From Bacillus tequilensis KCTC 13622 (GTDB taxonomy: Bacteria > Bacillota > Bacilli > Bacillales > Bacillaceae): a stretch of 64,000 nucleotides of DNA. The stretch covers positions 520,530 to 584,529 of the forward strand of contig NZ_AYTO01000041.1 in NCBI RefSeq assembly GCF_000507145.1. Direction: 5' to 3'. Under the pieces are notes generated by a model that saw only the letters and a program-made list of their open reading frames with translations, was not told where the DNA came from and made no database searches. Made by a program: the position numbers and the translations under genes. This document shows positions 10,590 through 18,364 of the stretch, one piece after another (position 1 is the stretch's first letter; each line of letters opens with the position of its first letter).

Positions 10590-10778
10590 TTAGTTCCCTC
10601 CTCTCCTTGATTCTTTTTCTAATCGTTCTAGCTTATAACCTATCAACCCAAATAAAAGAGCTTTGAAATGTTTTGGTGCTTCGTATAATTCAAGAAGCTG
10701 GGATGGCGAATAATGAAGCTCATGCATTGCATAGTACAAATACACAGCTTCCTTATCGCCATCCTTTACTAGTTTTTT
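10590..10778 (-). other. programmed -1 frameshift site and extension of the XkdN tail chaperone
   Basis: The last sense codons of xkdN are GCA AAA AAC TAG, which form the classic slippery heptamer A-AAA-AAC (10772-10778 on the minus strand). Slipping back one base gives AAA AAA CTA GTA AAG GAT and a 60-codon extension (KLVKDGDKEAVYLYY to ESRRGGN) that stops at 10590-10592, two bases before the inferred xkdO start. Tail chaperones encoded just before the tape measure gene commonly make a gpG/gpGT pair by this route in other tailed phages. The slip itself is inferred from sequence, not shown. Confidence 0.8.
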
Positions 10779-11215
10779 GCTTCTTCTTCTAGATCTTCAA
10801 GATCATCCTCAAACCCATTGATTTCAATAGCCTTATTCAGCCAGTTTGCATACTCTCCCCCCACAGATAGTACACGTTTCGCCACTTCTACTGGATCCGC
10901 TGTTTTGTAAGCTTCCCTTAAATCTTTTGAACGAAAATCAGGATAAATAGTAGATTCGATGGCAATTCTCGCATAAAAGCGCTGGGAGTCTAAATCTTTC
11001 ACACGGCCGCGGCCTTTCACATTTTTAAATGTGGTATTTTCTTTCTCCAATTCATCAATTCGTTCGGTTGTAATTGGTTTTAAAATAAACGGAATGACAT
11101 TCCCTTTTTTATCAACAAAACGCTTTGAGATCGGTACTTTGATTTCTTCGGCTTCAATTGTTTTTCCCGGCATAAAAAAGGAAAGATCATATACGTTTTC
11201 GTTCTTCTCGCTCAT
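10769..11215 (-). CDS. xkdN: PBSX-like tail assembly chaperone XkdN
   Basis: A 148-residue acidic protein of the XkdN-like tail chaperone family (MSEKNENVYDLSFFMPGKTIEAEE; IPFILKPITTERIDELEKEN). It lies directly before the tape measure gene, the usual place for the chaperone that coats the tape measure during tube assembly. The C-terminus is strongly acidic (EDDLEDLEEEAKN) and ends within a slippery heptamer that would yield a longer frameshifted form. Start is ATG with GGGAG upstream. Codon use and AT content are closer to the xkdO 5' half than to the sheath genes before it. Confidence 0.92.
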   Translation of the reverse strand: MSEKNENVYDLSFFMPGKTIEAEEIKVPISKRFVDKKGNVIPFILKPITTERIDELEKENTTFKNVKGRGRVKDLDSQRFYARIAIESTIYPDFRSKDLREAYKTADPVEVAKRVLSVGGEYANWLNKAIEINGFEDDLEDLEEEAKN

Positions 11216-11257
11216 GTAAAAAACTCCCTTATCTCTTTTTGATTGATTTCATCATGT

Positions 11258-11287
11258 GTAAAAACAGACCTTTCTGAGAAAGGTCTG
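11258..11287 (-). terminator. intrinsic terminator after xkdM
   Basis: Minus-strand stem CAGACCTTTCT / AGAAAGGTCTG with almost no loop, followed by TTTTTAC. It lies in the 94-base gap between xkdM and xkdN. It may reduce read-through so that tube and sheath proteins are made in excess over the chaperone and tape measure. Confidence 0.7.
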
Positions 11288-11309
11288 CATATGGCTACTT
11301 TAGTTTTGA

Positions 11310-11753
11310 TTAAAACGTGTCAGAAAGCTTTTCAGGCACGTCGAAGTCTTCGAATGTAAATGGCACTTCTTCTTCTAACGCTTCTGAATCGACATCAAGA
11401 CTTGCGATTTTGGCAGAATCAAAGTTGACGTCGTACAGCGTGACGCGCTCTGTGCCTCGTCCGGAGGATTTATCATCAAGCACGGCTTGGAGTGTGAAGT
11501 AAGGGTCGCTGCCTTTTTTGACATAATCCATCATCAAGAGCACGAATTTTGATGTGACTTTATAGAACGTTGCTGTTCCAGTTCCGTTTGCCCCTGTTGT
11601 TTTATGGCCTGTCATGCGGCGGCCCATAATGTTTACTTCAGACTTGTTTTTCTCGACGTTCGCTTCAAACGTTTTGATGTGCGCCATTTCCTCGCCATCG
11701 AGAAATAAGCGGCCTTCTTTTCCTGAGATTGTATTTTGAGCTTTTAATGCCAT
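11310..11753 (-). CDS. xkdM: PBSX-like tail tube protein XkdM
   Basis: A 147-residue protein of the XkdM/DUF2001 tail tube family. It begins MALKAQNTISGKEGRLFLDGEEMAH and contains strand-rich repeats (VNIMGRRMTGHKTTGANGTGTATFY; SKFVLLMMDYVKKG), as expected for the tube subunit that stacks as hexameric rings inside the sheath. It starts one base after the xkdK stop and is followed by a terminator hairpin. Sheath then tube is the standard order in contractile tail operons. Confidence 0.93.
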   Translation of the reverse strand: MALKAQNTISGKEGRLFLDGEEMAHIKTFEANVEKNKSEVNIMGRRMTGHKTTGANGTGTATFYKVTSKFVLLMMDYVKKGSDPYFTLQAVLDDKSSGRGTERVTLYDVNFDSAKIASLDVDSEALEEEVPFTFEDFDVPEKLSDTF

Positions 11754-11754
11754 A

Positions 11755-13155
11755 TTAGTTTACCTCCACATTAAAGTAGAATTTTTCTGCTGCGTCGACA
11801 GGCTGTACAGCCAGGTCAATCAAGAAGCCGTCACGGTCTTCATTCATTGAAATGGTGATATCTCCATCAGAATCAAAGCCGGTGATACCGCCCGCATCCT
11901 GAAGTGTTGTCATGTATTGCGTGATCATCGTTTTCACATACTGCAGTCCGTCTTCAGACGCCGGGATATCGCTTCCGCTGCCTTTTCTTGATTTAATTAA
12001 GGCTTTCAGCTCGCGTGTTAAATCATTATTCACAGCGTCCAGGACACGGACGATTTTATTTTTCGCGAACTTTTTGTTTTTCTCAGCTGTGAATGTAACG
12101 AGTGAGTTAATGTCCTTTTCAACGCTGACAGATTTATCGCGGGCGTCGAATGAAAATAAAAATTCGCCTTTGCCCAGACGTTCAACAATCGTATCGTGGT
12201 CAAGGCGGTGTAATACATCAACGGCGCCTTCGTACTCTACAAATGTAAGTGATTGATTAAAGGTTGCTCCTGCGCTCGCTCCAGCTACCCAAGCTGTCGC
12301 TTTATCCGGTGTAACCTCCGTGCCATCTTCCAGCAGCACACCTTCTGTTACGTTGATAATGCCTTCATAGTCACCAGCATAATTGGCTGTGACCCCTTGC
12401 ACTTTTTGGCCTTGACCGTCGCGCAGACGCTTAATGAAAGCAGCAAATGTCGCCTTCAGCTGATCACCTTCCGCAACAGGAAGCACAATCACATCAAAAC
12501 TCTCCGTCTCAGCAGCGGCTAAGAAATCTGTATAGTCAGAGTTGACAGGGGCTTTATCCGTACCGCCGGATAAACGGATTCCGGCTGATGCATTCAGCGT
12601 TTCAGCTGCAGTGTCTTCTTCTGATCCAGTGAGCGGAATTGTCGAAGACAGATCGCCTGTTCCGGTAAAGGTGACATAACCGTTGGCTTTTAATTCTTCA
12701 GCCTTTTTGACGGTCTGTTTATCAACCTCTGCTTCATCCATATACGTTGTCACGTCAAAAGCAGCGGCATCCAGCACATTGGGGTTAATACGGATGATGA
12801 TGTCATTTCCTTTTGATCCGCCGTATACAGCAGTCGCTTTGACGCCTTCTGCAATATAAGCAGACGCTCGGACACCTTCGGTTAGACGGTACATCAATAC
12901 CGTTTTCGCGTTTTTCTTTGCTTCACGCAATAGCAATAAAGACGGGTCATCAATGCTGAGGCCCACTTTTTTGTTAAGATCTTCGACGCTGGAAATGGAG
13001 ACGAACGTTTTCGCTTCGCCCCAGCTTGATGCGACCGGAAGTGCGACTGTCCCCCGTTCACCTAGTGACACCCGCTCCTGTGCTGTCGTTTTAAAGTTAA
13101 AATAAATGCCTGCACGTTCTTTTTCTTTACCTGTTGTAAATGTTCCGCCATTCAT
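11755..13155 (-). CDS. xkdK: PBSX-like tail sheath protein XkdK
   Basis: A 466-residue contractile sheath protein. The N-terminus (FTTGKEKERAGIYFNFKTTAQERVSLGERGTVALPV) is typical of phage_sheath_1 proteins, and the C-terminal ~130 residues (VEKDINSLVTFTAEKNKKFAKNKIVRVLDAVNND, then GFLIDLAVQPVDAAEKFYFNVEVN) form the conserved inner-core domain. Length equals the remembered 168 protein. The ATG overlaps the stop of xkzA by 4 bases. It would polymerise around the XkdM tube and contract on firing. Confidence 0.95.
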   Translation of the reverse strand: MNGGTFTTGKEKERAGIYFNFKTTAQERVSLGERGTVALPVASSWGEAKTFVSISSVEDLNKKVGLSIDDPSLLLLREAKKNAKTVLMYRLTEGVRASAYIAEGVKATAVYGGSKGNDIIIRINPNVLDAAAFDVTTYMDEAEVDKQTVKKAEELKANGYVTFTGTGDLSSTIPLTGSEEDTAAETLNASAGIRLSGGTDKAPVNSDYTDFLAAAETESFDVIVLPVAEGDQLKATFAAFIKRLRDGQGQKVQGVTANYAGDYEGIINVTEGVLLEDGTEVTPDKATAWVAGASAGATFNQSLTFVEYEGAVDVLHRLDHDTIVERLGKGEFLFSFDARDKSVSVEKDINSLVTFTAEKNKKFAKNKIVRVLDAVNNDLTRELKALIKSRKGSGSDIPASEDGLQYVKTMITQYMTTLQDAGGITGFDSDGDITISMNEDRDGFLIDLAVQPVDAAEKFYFNVEVN

Positions 13156-13370
13156 GATGACATGACCTCCTTAGTTAAAAATGTTTGAATCAATTGTTTC
13201 GCTTCTGATTTCGTCATACGTGTTTGATCCACGCCAAATAAAGCCCCCTGAAGGATATCCGGCTTAACGCCGAACAATTCCTTCGCGTGCTTAGTCAAAT
13301 CCGCTGTATCAAAAAGAGCTTCATGGCTCTCTGTATGTACAGCCTTCTTCTGTTGTTTGTCCTTTGCCAC
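13152..13370 (-). CDS. xkzA: small PBSX-like phage protein XkzA
   Basis: A 72-residue hydrophilic protein (MAKDKQQKKAVHTESHEALFDTADLTKHAKELFG), predicted helical, between the tail-terminator-like XkdJ and the sheath gene. It overlaps xkdK by 4 bases and starts 3 bases after xkdJ, so it is part of the tail block. The Lys-rich start and helical content suggest a small connector or chaperone. The symbol follows the position of the late-annotated small gene in strain 168. Confidence 0.75.
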   Translation of the reverse strand: MAKDKQQKKAVHTESHEALFDTADLTKHAKELFGVKPDILQGALFGVDQTRMTKSEAKQLIQTFLTKEVMSS

Positions 13371-13373
13371 CGC

Positions 13374-13814
13374 TTATTTCACCCCGCTGTTCATGTCGAT
13401 ATCCTGTAAGACAGGCTGTTCTGTTTTGTGATAATAATATCGGCTGCTCCACCTGATCACCATGACCGCCTCGCCCCTGTCCCCAATTCTTGTCTCCATT
13501 CGGGTGATGCGAACCATATCCCCCGTCTTCTCACCAAATTCACTGAGCAGCGGAACCATATTTCTCGCTTCTCTGATAGCATCCGCGAGCCTGTCCGCTT
13601 CATCCAGCGCCTGAAGGGAGTCATGATGAAACAGCTTGACATTGAGACTGTAAGTTTTTTTAAATGTGGAGACCGTGTCTGTTTCCTCAAAAACAGATGG
13701 CGACGGGACATATAATGACGGTACCTGAAACTGATCAGGCAGCTCGTGTTCATAAATGGGAACAGACCACTGGCTGTACAAAAACGCCATGATCGATCCT
13801 GTTTCACTGTTCAT
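13374..13814 (-). CDS. xkdJ: PBSX-like head-tail protein XkdJ
   Basis: A 146-residue protein of the XkdJ/YqbJ family (MNSETGSIMAFLYSQWSVPIYEHELPDQFQVPSLYVPSP). It precedes the sheath gene, the usual position of the tail terminator, and strand-rich sequence (GDRGEAVMVIRWSSRYYYHKTEQ) fits that small alpha/beta fold. The start is the ATG at 13812-13814 with AAGGAGG upstream. Function as a tail terminator is inferred from order, not from a catalytic signature. Confidence 0.88.
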   Translation of the reverse strand: MNSETGSIMAFLYSQWSVPIYEHELPDQFQVPSLYVPSPSVFEETDTVSTFKKTYSLNVKLFHHDSLQALDEADRLADAIREARNMVPLLSEFGEKTGDMVRITRMETRIGDRGEAVMVIRWSSRYYYHKTEQPVLQDIDMNSGVK

Positions 13815-13826
13815 CCTGCTCCTCCT

Positions 13827-14312
13827 TTACAGCTTCTTCAGCCACTGGCGCAACTTGCTTTCAAGCGATTTTTCAAACAGCTTTTCATATAAAAGCAACG
13901 CATGATCCCAGTAGCTCGTGCCCGGGATCCATTTTCTCTTGAGCGCCATTCCGGTTGAAGCCGCTGGATCATACATAAACTGTGAGCCTTGGAAACGCCC
14001 AGGCACCCACCTCACATTTTCTTTTGACGTCCAATGGCCGTCATTCAAAAATGAGGCGTAATCAAGCTGTGTGCCGACCTCAAGCGAAAGCCCGCCGCTT
14101 TGCACAATCCAGATATTATCCTCTGCGCCTTTCTCGAACGAGCTGAGCAGTTTTTCTGTATCAATCGTTTGTGTGCTGATGAGTTCAGATTGAACGATCT
14201 CCAGAAAATCTTGCCCGCACTCCTCGAGCCAACGGGATGCCTGTTGAGAAAAGGCGCCTGAGGCCGCTTCTTTTAATGACTTGTTTAGCTGTTTCAGCCC
14301 CGCTATTTTCAT
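13827..14312 (-). CDS. xkdI: PBSX-like head completion protein XkdI (HK97 gp10-like)
   Basis: A 161-residue protein with the HK97 gp10-like pattern: MKIAGLKQLNKSLKEAASGAFSQQASRWLEECGQDFLEIVQ at the N-terminus, then VGTQLDYASFLNDGHWTS in the middle, where the family has its conserved Y-A-x-x-(V/L)-E/N-x-G turn. Such proteins sit at the neck between portal and tail. Its ATG overlaps the xkdH stop by 4 bases. It ends 12 bases before the xkdJ start. Confidence 0.9.
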   Translation of the reverse strand: MKIAGLKQLNKSLKEAASGAFSQQASRWLEECGQDFLEIVQSELISTQTIDTEKLLSSFEKGAEDNIWIVQSGGLSLEVGTQLDYASFLNDGHWTSKENVRWVPGRFQGSQFMYDPAASTGMALKRKWIPGTSYWDHALLLYEKLFEKSLESKLRQWLKKL

Positions 14313-14665
14313 AGGCTTTCATCCCTGACTGCGATGACTTCCCAATGATGATGCCTGATCCTTTTCGGCAGCTTTAGTTTATAGTTATGATTCTCCCAAA
14401 TGACTTTATCGTTCACGCGGATGTCCGCGGACAACGGAAAATGAACGAGAAAGCTATGATATACCGTTTGATTCGGCTCCTTCTGGATCAGCTGCTGCGT
14501 TTTTTCTGTAAAATAACAAGGGACATCTTGTTCATCAGGTGTGTCAGGATATGAAATGACCGGCTGCAGCTTATCCGCCGGAATCCCGAACCGGCCAGCA
14601 GACGGCGTTTGAGCCTCTTCATGATAAATGTCGCAGCGGTGAATGAGCATGTGCTGATAGCTCAT
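14309..14665 (-). CDS. xkdH: PBSX-like head closure protein XkdH (DUF3599)
   Basis: A 118-residue protein of the DUF3599/YqbH family (MSYQHMLIHRCDIYHEEAQTPS; VPCYFTEKTQQLIQKEPNQTVYHSFLVHFP). The pattern, a small beta-rich protein with an early I-x-R-C-D-I-Y, matches phage head-tail joining (stopper) proteins. It overlaps both neighbours by 4 bases (ATGA), so translation is coupled across the neck genes. Role in sealing the filled head is by analogy with SPP1 gp16-type stoppers. Confidence 0.85.
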   Translation of the reverse strand: MSYQHMLIHRCDIYHEEAQTPSAGRFGIPADKLQPVISYPDTPDEQDVPCYFTEKTQQLIQKEPNQTVYHSFLVHFPLSADIRVNDKVIWENHNYKLKLPKRIRHHHWEVIAVRDESL

Positions 14666-15045
14666 AAAGACCTCACCTTCAGTCTGGAGGACTCAGGGAC
14701 ATAGCCCGGCGTAATAAACTCTTCGAGCAAATGATACACCTCCGGCCGCTGAATGCCGCCTTCTCCGGAAACCGTATAGGAATAATCGCCCATTTTTTCA
14801 GACTGATAGCTTGATGAGGCTGATTCATCGCTATTCACAAGTGCAAAATACTGGGCAAGCTTTACTAAAGCCAATTTCACCTTGTCGGGCAGCGGATCAT
14901 ACACACTGTCTTCAAAGCGGTGCCCTGTAATCAGAGCCGCTTCTGCTTCCGCCTCGATGATATCCTGGGCCAGCAGTTCCTCCGGTCTGTTTTTTACTCG
15001 ATCATAGATCGAATAGGAGGCTACGTCAGTCGGTTTAATGAGCAT
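14662..15045 (-). CDS. PBSX-like head-tail adaptor (DUF3199/YqbG family)
   Basis: A 127-residue mostly helical protein (MLIKPTDVASYSIYDRVKNRPEELLAQDIIEAEAEAALITGHRF), similar to YqbG of the skin element and to gp6/gp15-type adaptors that follow the capsid gene. It lies directly after the capsid gene xkdG and overlaps xkdH by 4 bases. Recognition rests on the family pattern and position. I do not recall the 168 symbol with certainty, so none is given. Confidence 0.85.
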   Translation of the reverse strand: MLIKPTDVASYSIYDRVKNRPEELLAQDIIEAEAEAALITGHRFEDSVYDPLPDKVKLALVKLAQYFALVNSDESASSSYQSEKMGDYSYTVSGEGGIQRPEVYHLLEEFITPGYVPESSRLKVRSL

Positions 15046-15066
15046 GAGCTGACCACCCCGTTTCTA

Positions 15067-16002
15067 TTATTCTTTTACGTTAATTAATTTCGCGCAGGCA
15101 TCCTCTTCCTCGAACTTGCTGTCGAGCTTGGCCGTTAAGACGATAATGAATTTACGGGAGCGGATGTCTTTATCGACTTCAATTCGGATATTGCGGGAGA
15201 AGCCGAGAATGATATTTTTCGGATGTGTGAGAATGATATCAGAAGCGTCATATTGCGCGTCTCCCTCACCGACTGTGTACGGCTGGATATTGGATACCCC
15301 TTTCACCGGTACGCCGAACGCTGTTGATAAGCCGCCCTGAACAGCCTGGTCCCCTAGGTTTGTCTGGCGGTCCGCCACGCGGTCCTTCCATTCAACTTCT
15401 AAGCCGTGAGACGTATAAAATCTGAACTCCTGAGGAATACGCAAATATTTCGGCGGAACAGCCTTTAAGCCTTTCTTGAATGTCGCTCTGGACAATTCTT
15501 CACCGTTCATGTCAACGATGTGGGACACCGCTTGCTTGCGAATGCCGTCCAGCTGCGCCAGATACGGATCAGCTGATGCTGTATCGCCATTTACAATCAG
15601 CTCTTCAATATCAACGGCTGCACGCTCTGCTAAAATTTGCATGATCGTCTGCTGCAGGCCGTCTTTTTCAATGTTGTTTTCGAGTGTGTCATACGTAATG
15701 TTGATTTCCGCAATGACTTCCTTCGTGTTCAGCTGAACAGTGCTTGTCGTCGGAACTGTCAGCTCGTCGTTTGACAGTGCTTTTCCTTCTTGAGCAGCCC
15801 GCAGAATACGCTGGCCGAAGCCGATTTTCTCAAATTTTTGCGAGTCATTTTCCATTTGAATCACGCGGGATTCACTGAAAATGGTCGGCGTGTTTTGCAC
15901 CATGCGGATAAAAGCCGATGCTTGCGCAGGGTTCATGAGTCCGCCGCTTTTTAAAGCAGAAAGCGACATTTCCGCTTTCCGAATGATATCTTGATTTCTC
16001 AA
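15067..16002 (-). CDS. xkdG: PBSX-like major capsid protein XkdG
   Basis: A 311-residue capsid protein of the XkdG/YqbE group, HK97-like by inference. The N-terminus ([48 protein letters not shown]) and the central E-loop-like and beta region ([24 protein letters not shown]) are characteristic; the C-terminus is [25 protein letters not shown]. It follows the S78-like protease/scaffold gene xkdF, the standard order for head assembly. PBSX heads package host DNA, about 13 kb in strain 168, a known property of the particle and not shown here. Confidence 0.93.
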   Translation of the reverse strand: MRNQDIIRKAEMSLSALKSGGLMNPAQASAFIRMVQNTPTIFSESRVIQMENDSQKFEKIGFGQRILRAAQEGKALSNDELTVPTTSTVQLNTKEVIAEINITYDTLENNIEKDGLQQTIMQILAERAAVDIEELIVNGDTASADPYLAQLDGIRKQAVSHIVDMNGEELSRATFKKGLKAVPPKYLRIPQEFRFYTSHGLEVEWKDRVADRQTNLGDQAVQGGLSTAFGVPVKGVSNIQPYTVGEGDAQYDASDIILTHPKNIILGFSRNIRIEVDKDIRSRKFIIVLTAKLDSKFEEEDACAKLINVKE

Positions 16003-16026
16003 TTGATTTCCTCCTCTTTGACTGGT

Positions 16027-16854
16027 TTACAGCAGTCCGCTCCAGATAGATTTTTTGACTTGCTCTGTATTGCTGCCCGCTTCGTCCGCTGTCTGTTTAG
16101 ACGCGCCTCGCGCTTTTTCCAACGCCTCGATGCGTTCGATCAGCGGGGCAAGCATATCCTCAACGAGCTTTTTCAGACGCTCGTCATCACCCGTCTGCTC
16201 AGGCTTTTCCTCCGTGTCTGTGTTTTTTTCAATCCGCTCAAGCCGTTTGAGCAGAGGGTAAAGCGCATGCTCGAATGATTCTTTCATGTCTTCTTTTCTC
16301 ATTTCTTCAGTCTCCTTTCCTGTTTTGTCAGCCAGCATCTGCTTAAATACACTGAAGAATCCCGCTTTTTCAACCGGTTCTTCCTCATACACATCAGCAG
16401 TGCCCGCCATGCTGTAGCCGGTGATGATTCCAGCCTTGATCTGTTCCCACACCTCGTCAGACGCTCTTGTCACGAGCACCCACGAGCCTTTTGTAATCTG
16501 CTTTGATCCGATCATAAAATCATCGGGCGCCACATATGACTCGACTACGACGCCGGTTCCGCCCTCAAAGCTGTGATTGATATCAATCTCCCGCGCCTCC
16601 GCGAGAAAGCCGTGGGCCGCTTTTTCAATTTCCTCGGCGGTCATGAAATCGCCGTGGGCATCAGGAACATCAGGCTCATACACGATTCCGTACACGAGCT
16701 TTTGTTCATCCAGCTCACTCTTAGTAAATACCCGAACCTTTTTTTCAAATGACGGAGGTCCGGCTGACTTCGTAAAGAAAAATTCTGTCTGGTTAGCTGC
16801 CTTGTCCACATAACTGACAAAGCTGATTTTCGCATTTCTTAATTCCCGCGCCAC
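16027..16854 (-). CDS. xkdF: PBSX-like prohead protease/scaffold XkdF (Peptidase_S78_2)
   Basis: A 275-residue protein. Residues 40-150 carry the phage prohead protease-like core (VYGIVYEPDVPDAHGDFMTAEEIEKAAHGFL; EIDINHSFEGGTGVVVES with the likely catalytic His), ending at SWVLVTRASDEVWEQIKAGIITGYSMAG (probable catalytic Ser in GYSMAG). The rest is a charged, helical scaffold-like tail (KRLERIEKNTDTEEKPEQ). Protease plus scaffold in one chain is common in phages of this type. It lies between portal and capsid genes. Catalytic assignment is from the family pattern. Confidence 0.87.
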   Translation of the reverse strand: MARELRNAKISFVSYVDKAANQTEFFFTKSAGPPSFEKKVRVFTKSELDEQKLVYGIVYEPDVPDAHGDFMTAEEIEKAAHGFLAEAREIDINHSFEGGTGVVVESYVAPDDFMIGSKQITKGSWVLVTRASDEVWEQIKAGIITGYSMAGTADVYEEEPVEKAGFFSVFKQMLADKTGKETEEMRKEDMKESFEHALYPLLKRLERIEKNTDTEEKPEQTGDDERLKKLVEDMLAPLIERIEALEKARGASKQTADEAGSNTEQVKKSIWSGLL

Positions 16855-16873
16855 CTGCTTGATTCACCTCCCT

Positions 16874-18364
16874 TCAGGACGTTTTGATAGCTTCGATGCT
16901 TTCTTTCAGCTCCTGCATGAGCGCAGCCAGATTTGTCTTTTCCGCATCCTGTCCTGCGGGCCGTTTATAGATTTCCTCAGGCCATTCCTCAAGCGTTTTG
17001 CCAAGCACCCGCCCCGCAAGGTCGCGTAAATCATTCGGCGAAACGGCTCCGGCTGTAATAAAAGGACCGAGCACTTTCGCAATCTCAAGCGGATCGCGAA
17101 AGTCCGGTCCTTTTAATGTCAGCCTGACGTCATGGATATTCAGCTCCGGCAAAAGCAGCGTGTTCAGTTTATTTACGAGCGTTTTTCGCTCCGGCTGAAA
17201 AACCTGCTCCTCCGTAATTTTTCTGGCGGTATCAGCTGTCGCCCGGTTGTATTCCTGAGCTTCGCCTGTGTACAGCGGCGGGAGGCGGAACGCCGAGCGG
17301 AGCTTATTTCTGCTTTTTTCATCGTACTCAAGAAACAAGGCGTCGTTTTGGAGAATTTCCGCCAAGGATTTGATTTCCACGGACACCGGCGTAATATCCT
17401 CGCCCCCGTGGAGATCCTTCTCTTTCGCGATTCCTTCCGCTTCAATCAGGAGAAATTTATGGGCGTTTTCCACGCCTTCAAGGTCATTCATATACTCTTG
17501 GAGCTCCCGGTAAGAAGCTTCCGACAGCATCCCGTTTTCGACTGTGATGGCAGCGGGTACATGACGGCCCTGCTTAAAATACATAAAATTGAGCTCTTCC
17601 GCTTTTCGTGCTCCGTACAAATTGACGATATTGCCAACCCAGCGAGGCACGCCGTATACACCGCTTCCGATTTTGAGGTGAATGGCTTCATTTGCTTGAT
17701 ACTTCTCTGCCAGTGTGCTCACATATTCACCTGTGCGCATGTCCATTTTGCGCGGATCGCCGTATTCTTTGAAAAATACTTTCTTTCCATTGATCAGCTG
17801 CACAAATTTCCGAAAGCGTTTTTGCCGTTTGATTTGTTTCATTTTTCCGTTTTCTTCATACATAAAAGATACTTCAACAGGCTCGCCGGCTCCGCATACA
17901 CGCATATTTTTCACATCTAAATATTCGATGCCGGCCGGTTTTCCCATCCCGTCGCGCAGCACTTCCATAAAGCCGTTACCTGTTTTTTCTCTGTCTTCGA
18001 TGGCATAGCCTAAAATCATTTCAGCCGATTCGTCAAAATGAAGACATTTGTAAAATGCCTCAAGTCTGGCCCAGTCTTTTTCCGCTCTTTTCTTTTTGGT
18101 CTGGTCGACGTCAGTAGCGTTGACATCAAACGTGTACTCAACATCGAAGCCAAAGCCTGTAATGTTGACTCTGTACGCATCAATGCATTGCTGAAGAATC
18201 GTCGAGTACTCAGCAATGGTTTTGAGCTCAGTGATATTGTAGGGCGGTGCGATAATATCCTCTCCGTATAGCTCAGAAAAGTCATCTTCATAGATTTGCT
18301 TTGTCTGAGGAGCGGCGGCATTGGCTTTAAATACTGTCGCTCTGACTGTTTGATTGTGTATCAT
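16874..18364 (-). CDS. xkdE: PBSX-like portal protein XkdE
   Basis: A 496-residue phage portal protein of the HK97/PBSX portal family. Diagnostic segments are YNITELKTIAEYSTILQQCIDAYRVNITGFGF, then RMCGAGEP-like sequence around residue 160, EAIHLKIGSGVYGVPRWVGNIVNLYGARKAEELNFMYFKQGRHVPAAI in the middle, and SRNKLRSAFRLPPLYTGEAQEYNRATADTARKITEEQVFQPER towards the C-terminus. It starts one base after xtmB with AGGAGGAGG upstream. It forms the dodecameric ring through which DNA is packaged, with the terminase and capsid genes either side. Confidence 0.94.
   Translation of the reverse strand: MIHNQTVRATVFKANAAAPQTKQIYEDDFSELYGEDIIAPPYNITELKTIAEYSTILQQCIDAYRVNITGFGFDVEYTFDVNATDVDQTKKKRAEKDWARLEAFYKCLHFDESAEMILGYAIEDREKTGNGFMEVLRDGMGKPAGIEYLDVKNMRVCGAGEPVEVSFMYEENGKMKQIKRQKRFRKFVQLINGKKVFFKEYGDPRKMDMRTGEYVSTLAEKYQANEAIHLKIGSGVYGVPRWVGNIVNLYGARKAEELNFMYFKQGRHVPAAITVENGMLSEASYRELQEYMNDLEGVENAHKFLLIEAEGIAKEKDLHGGEDITPVSVEIKSLAEILQNDALFLEYDEKSRNKLRSAFRLPPLYTGEAQEYNRATADTARKITEEQVFQPERKTLVNKLNTLLLPELNIHDVRLTLKGPDFRDPLEIAKVLGPFITAGAVSPNDLRDLAGRVLGKTLEEWPEEIYKRPAGQDAEKTNLAALMQELKESIEAIKTS

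Noticed and set aside
17132..17920. 262-codon plus-strand frame opposite xkdE
   Set aside because: Antisense shadow of the portal gene; Phe/Cys/His-rich, no site, no family.
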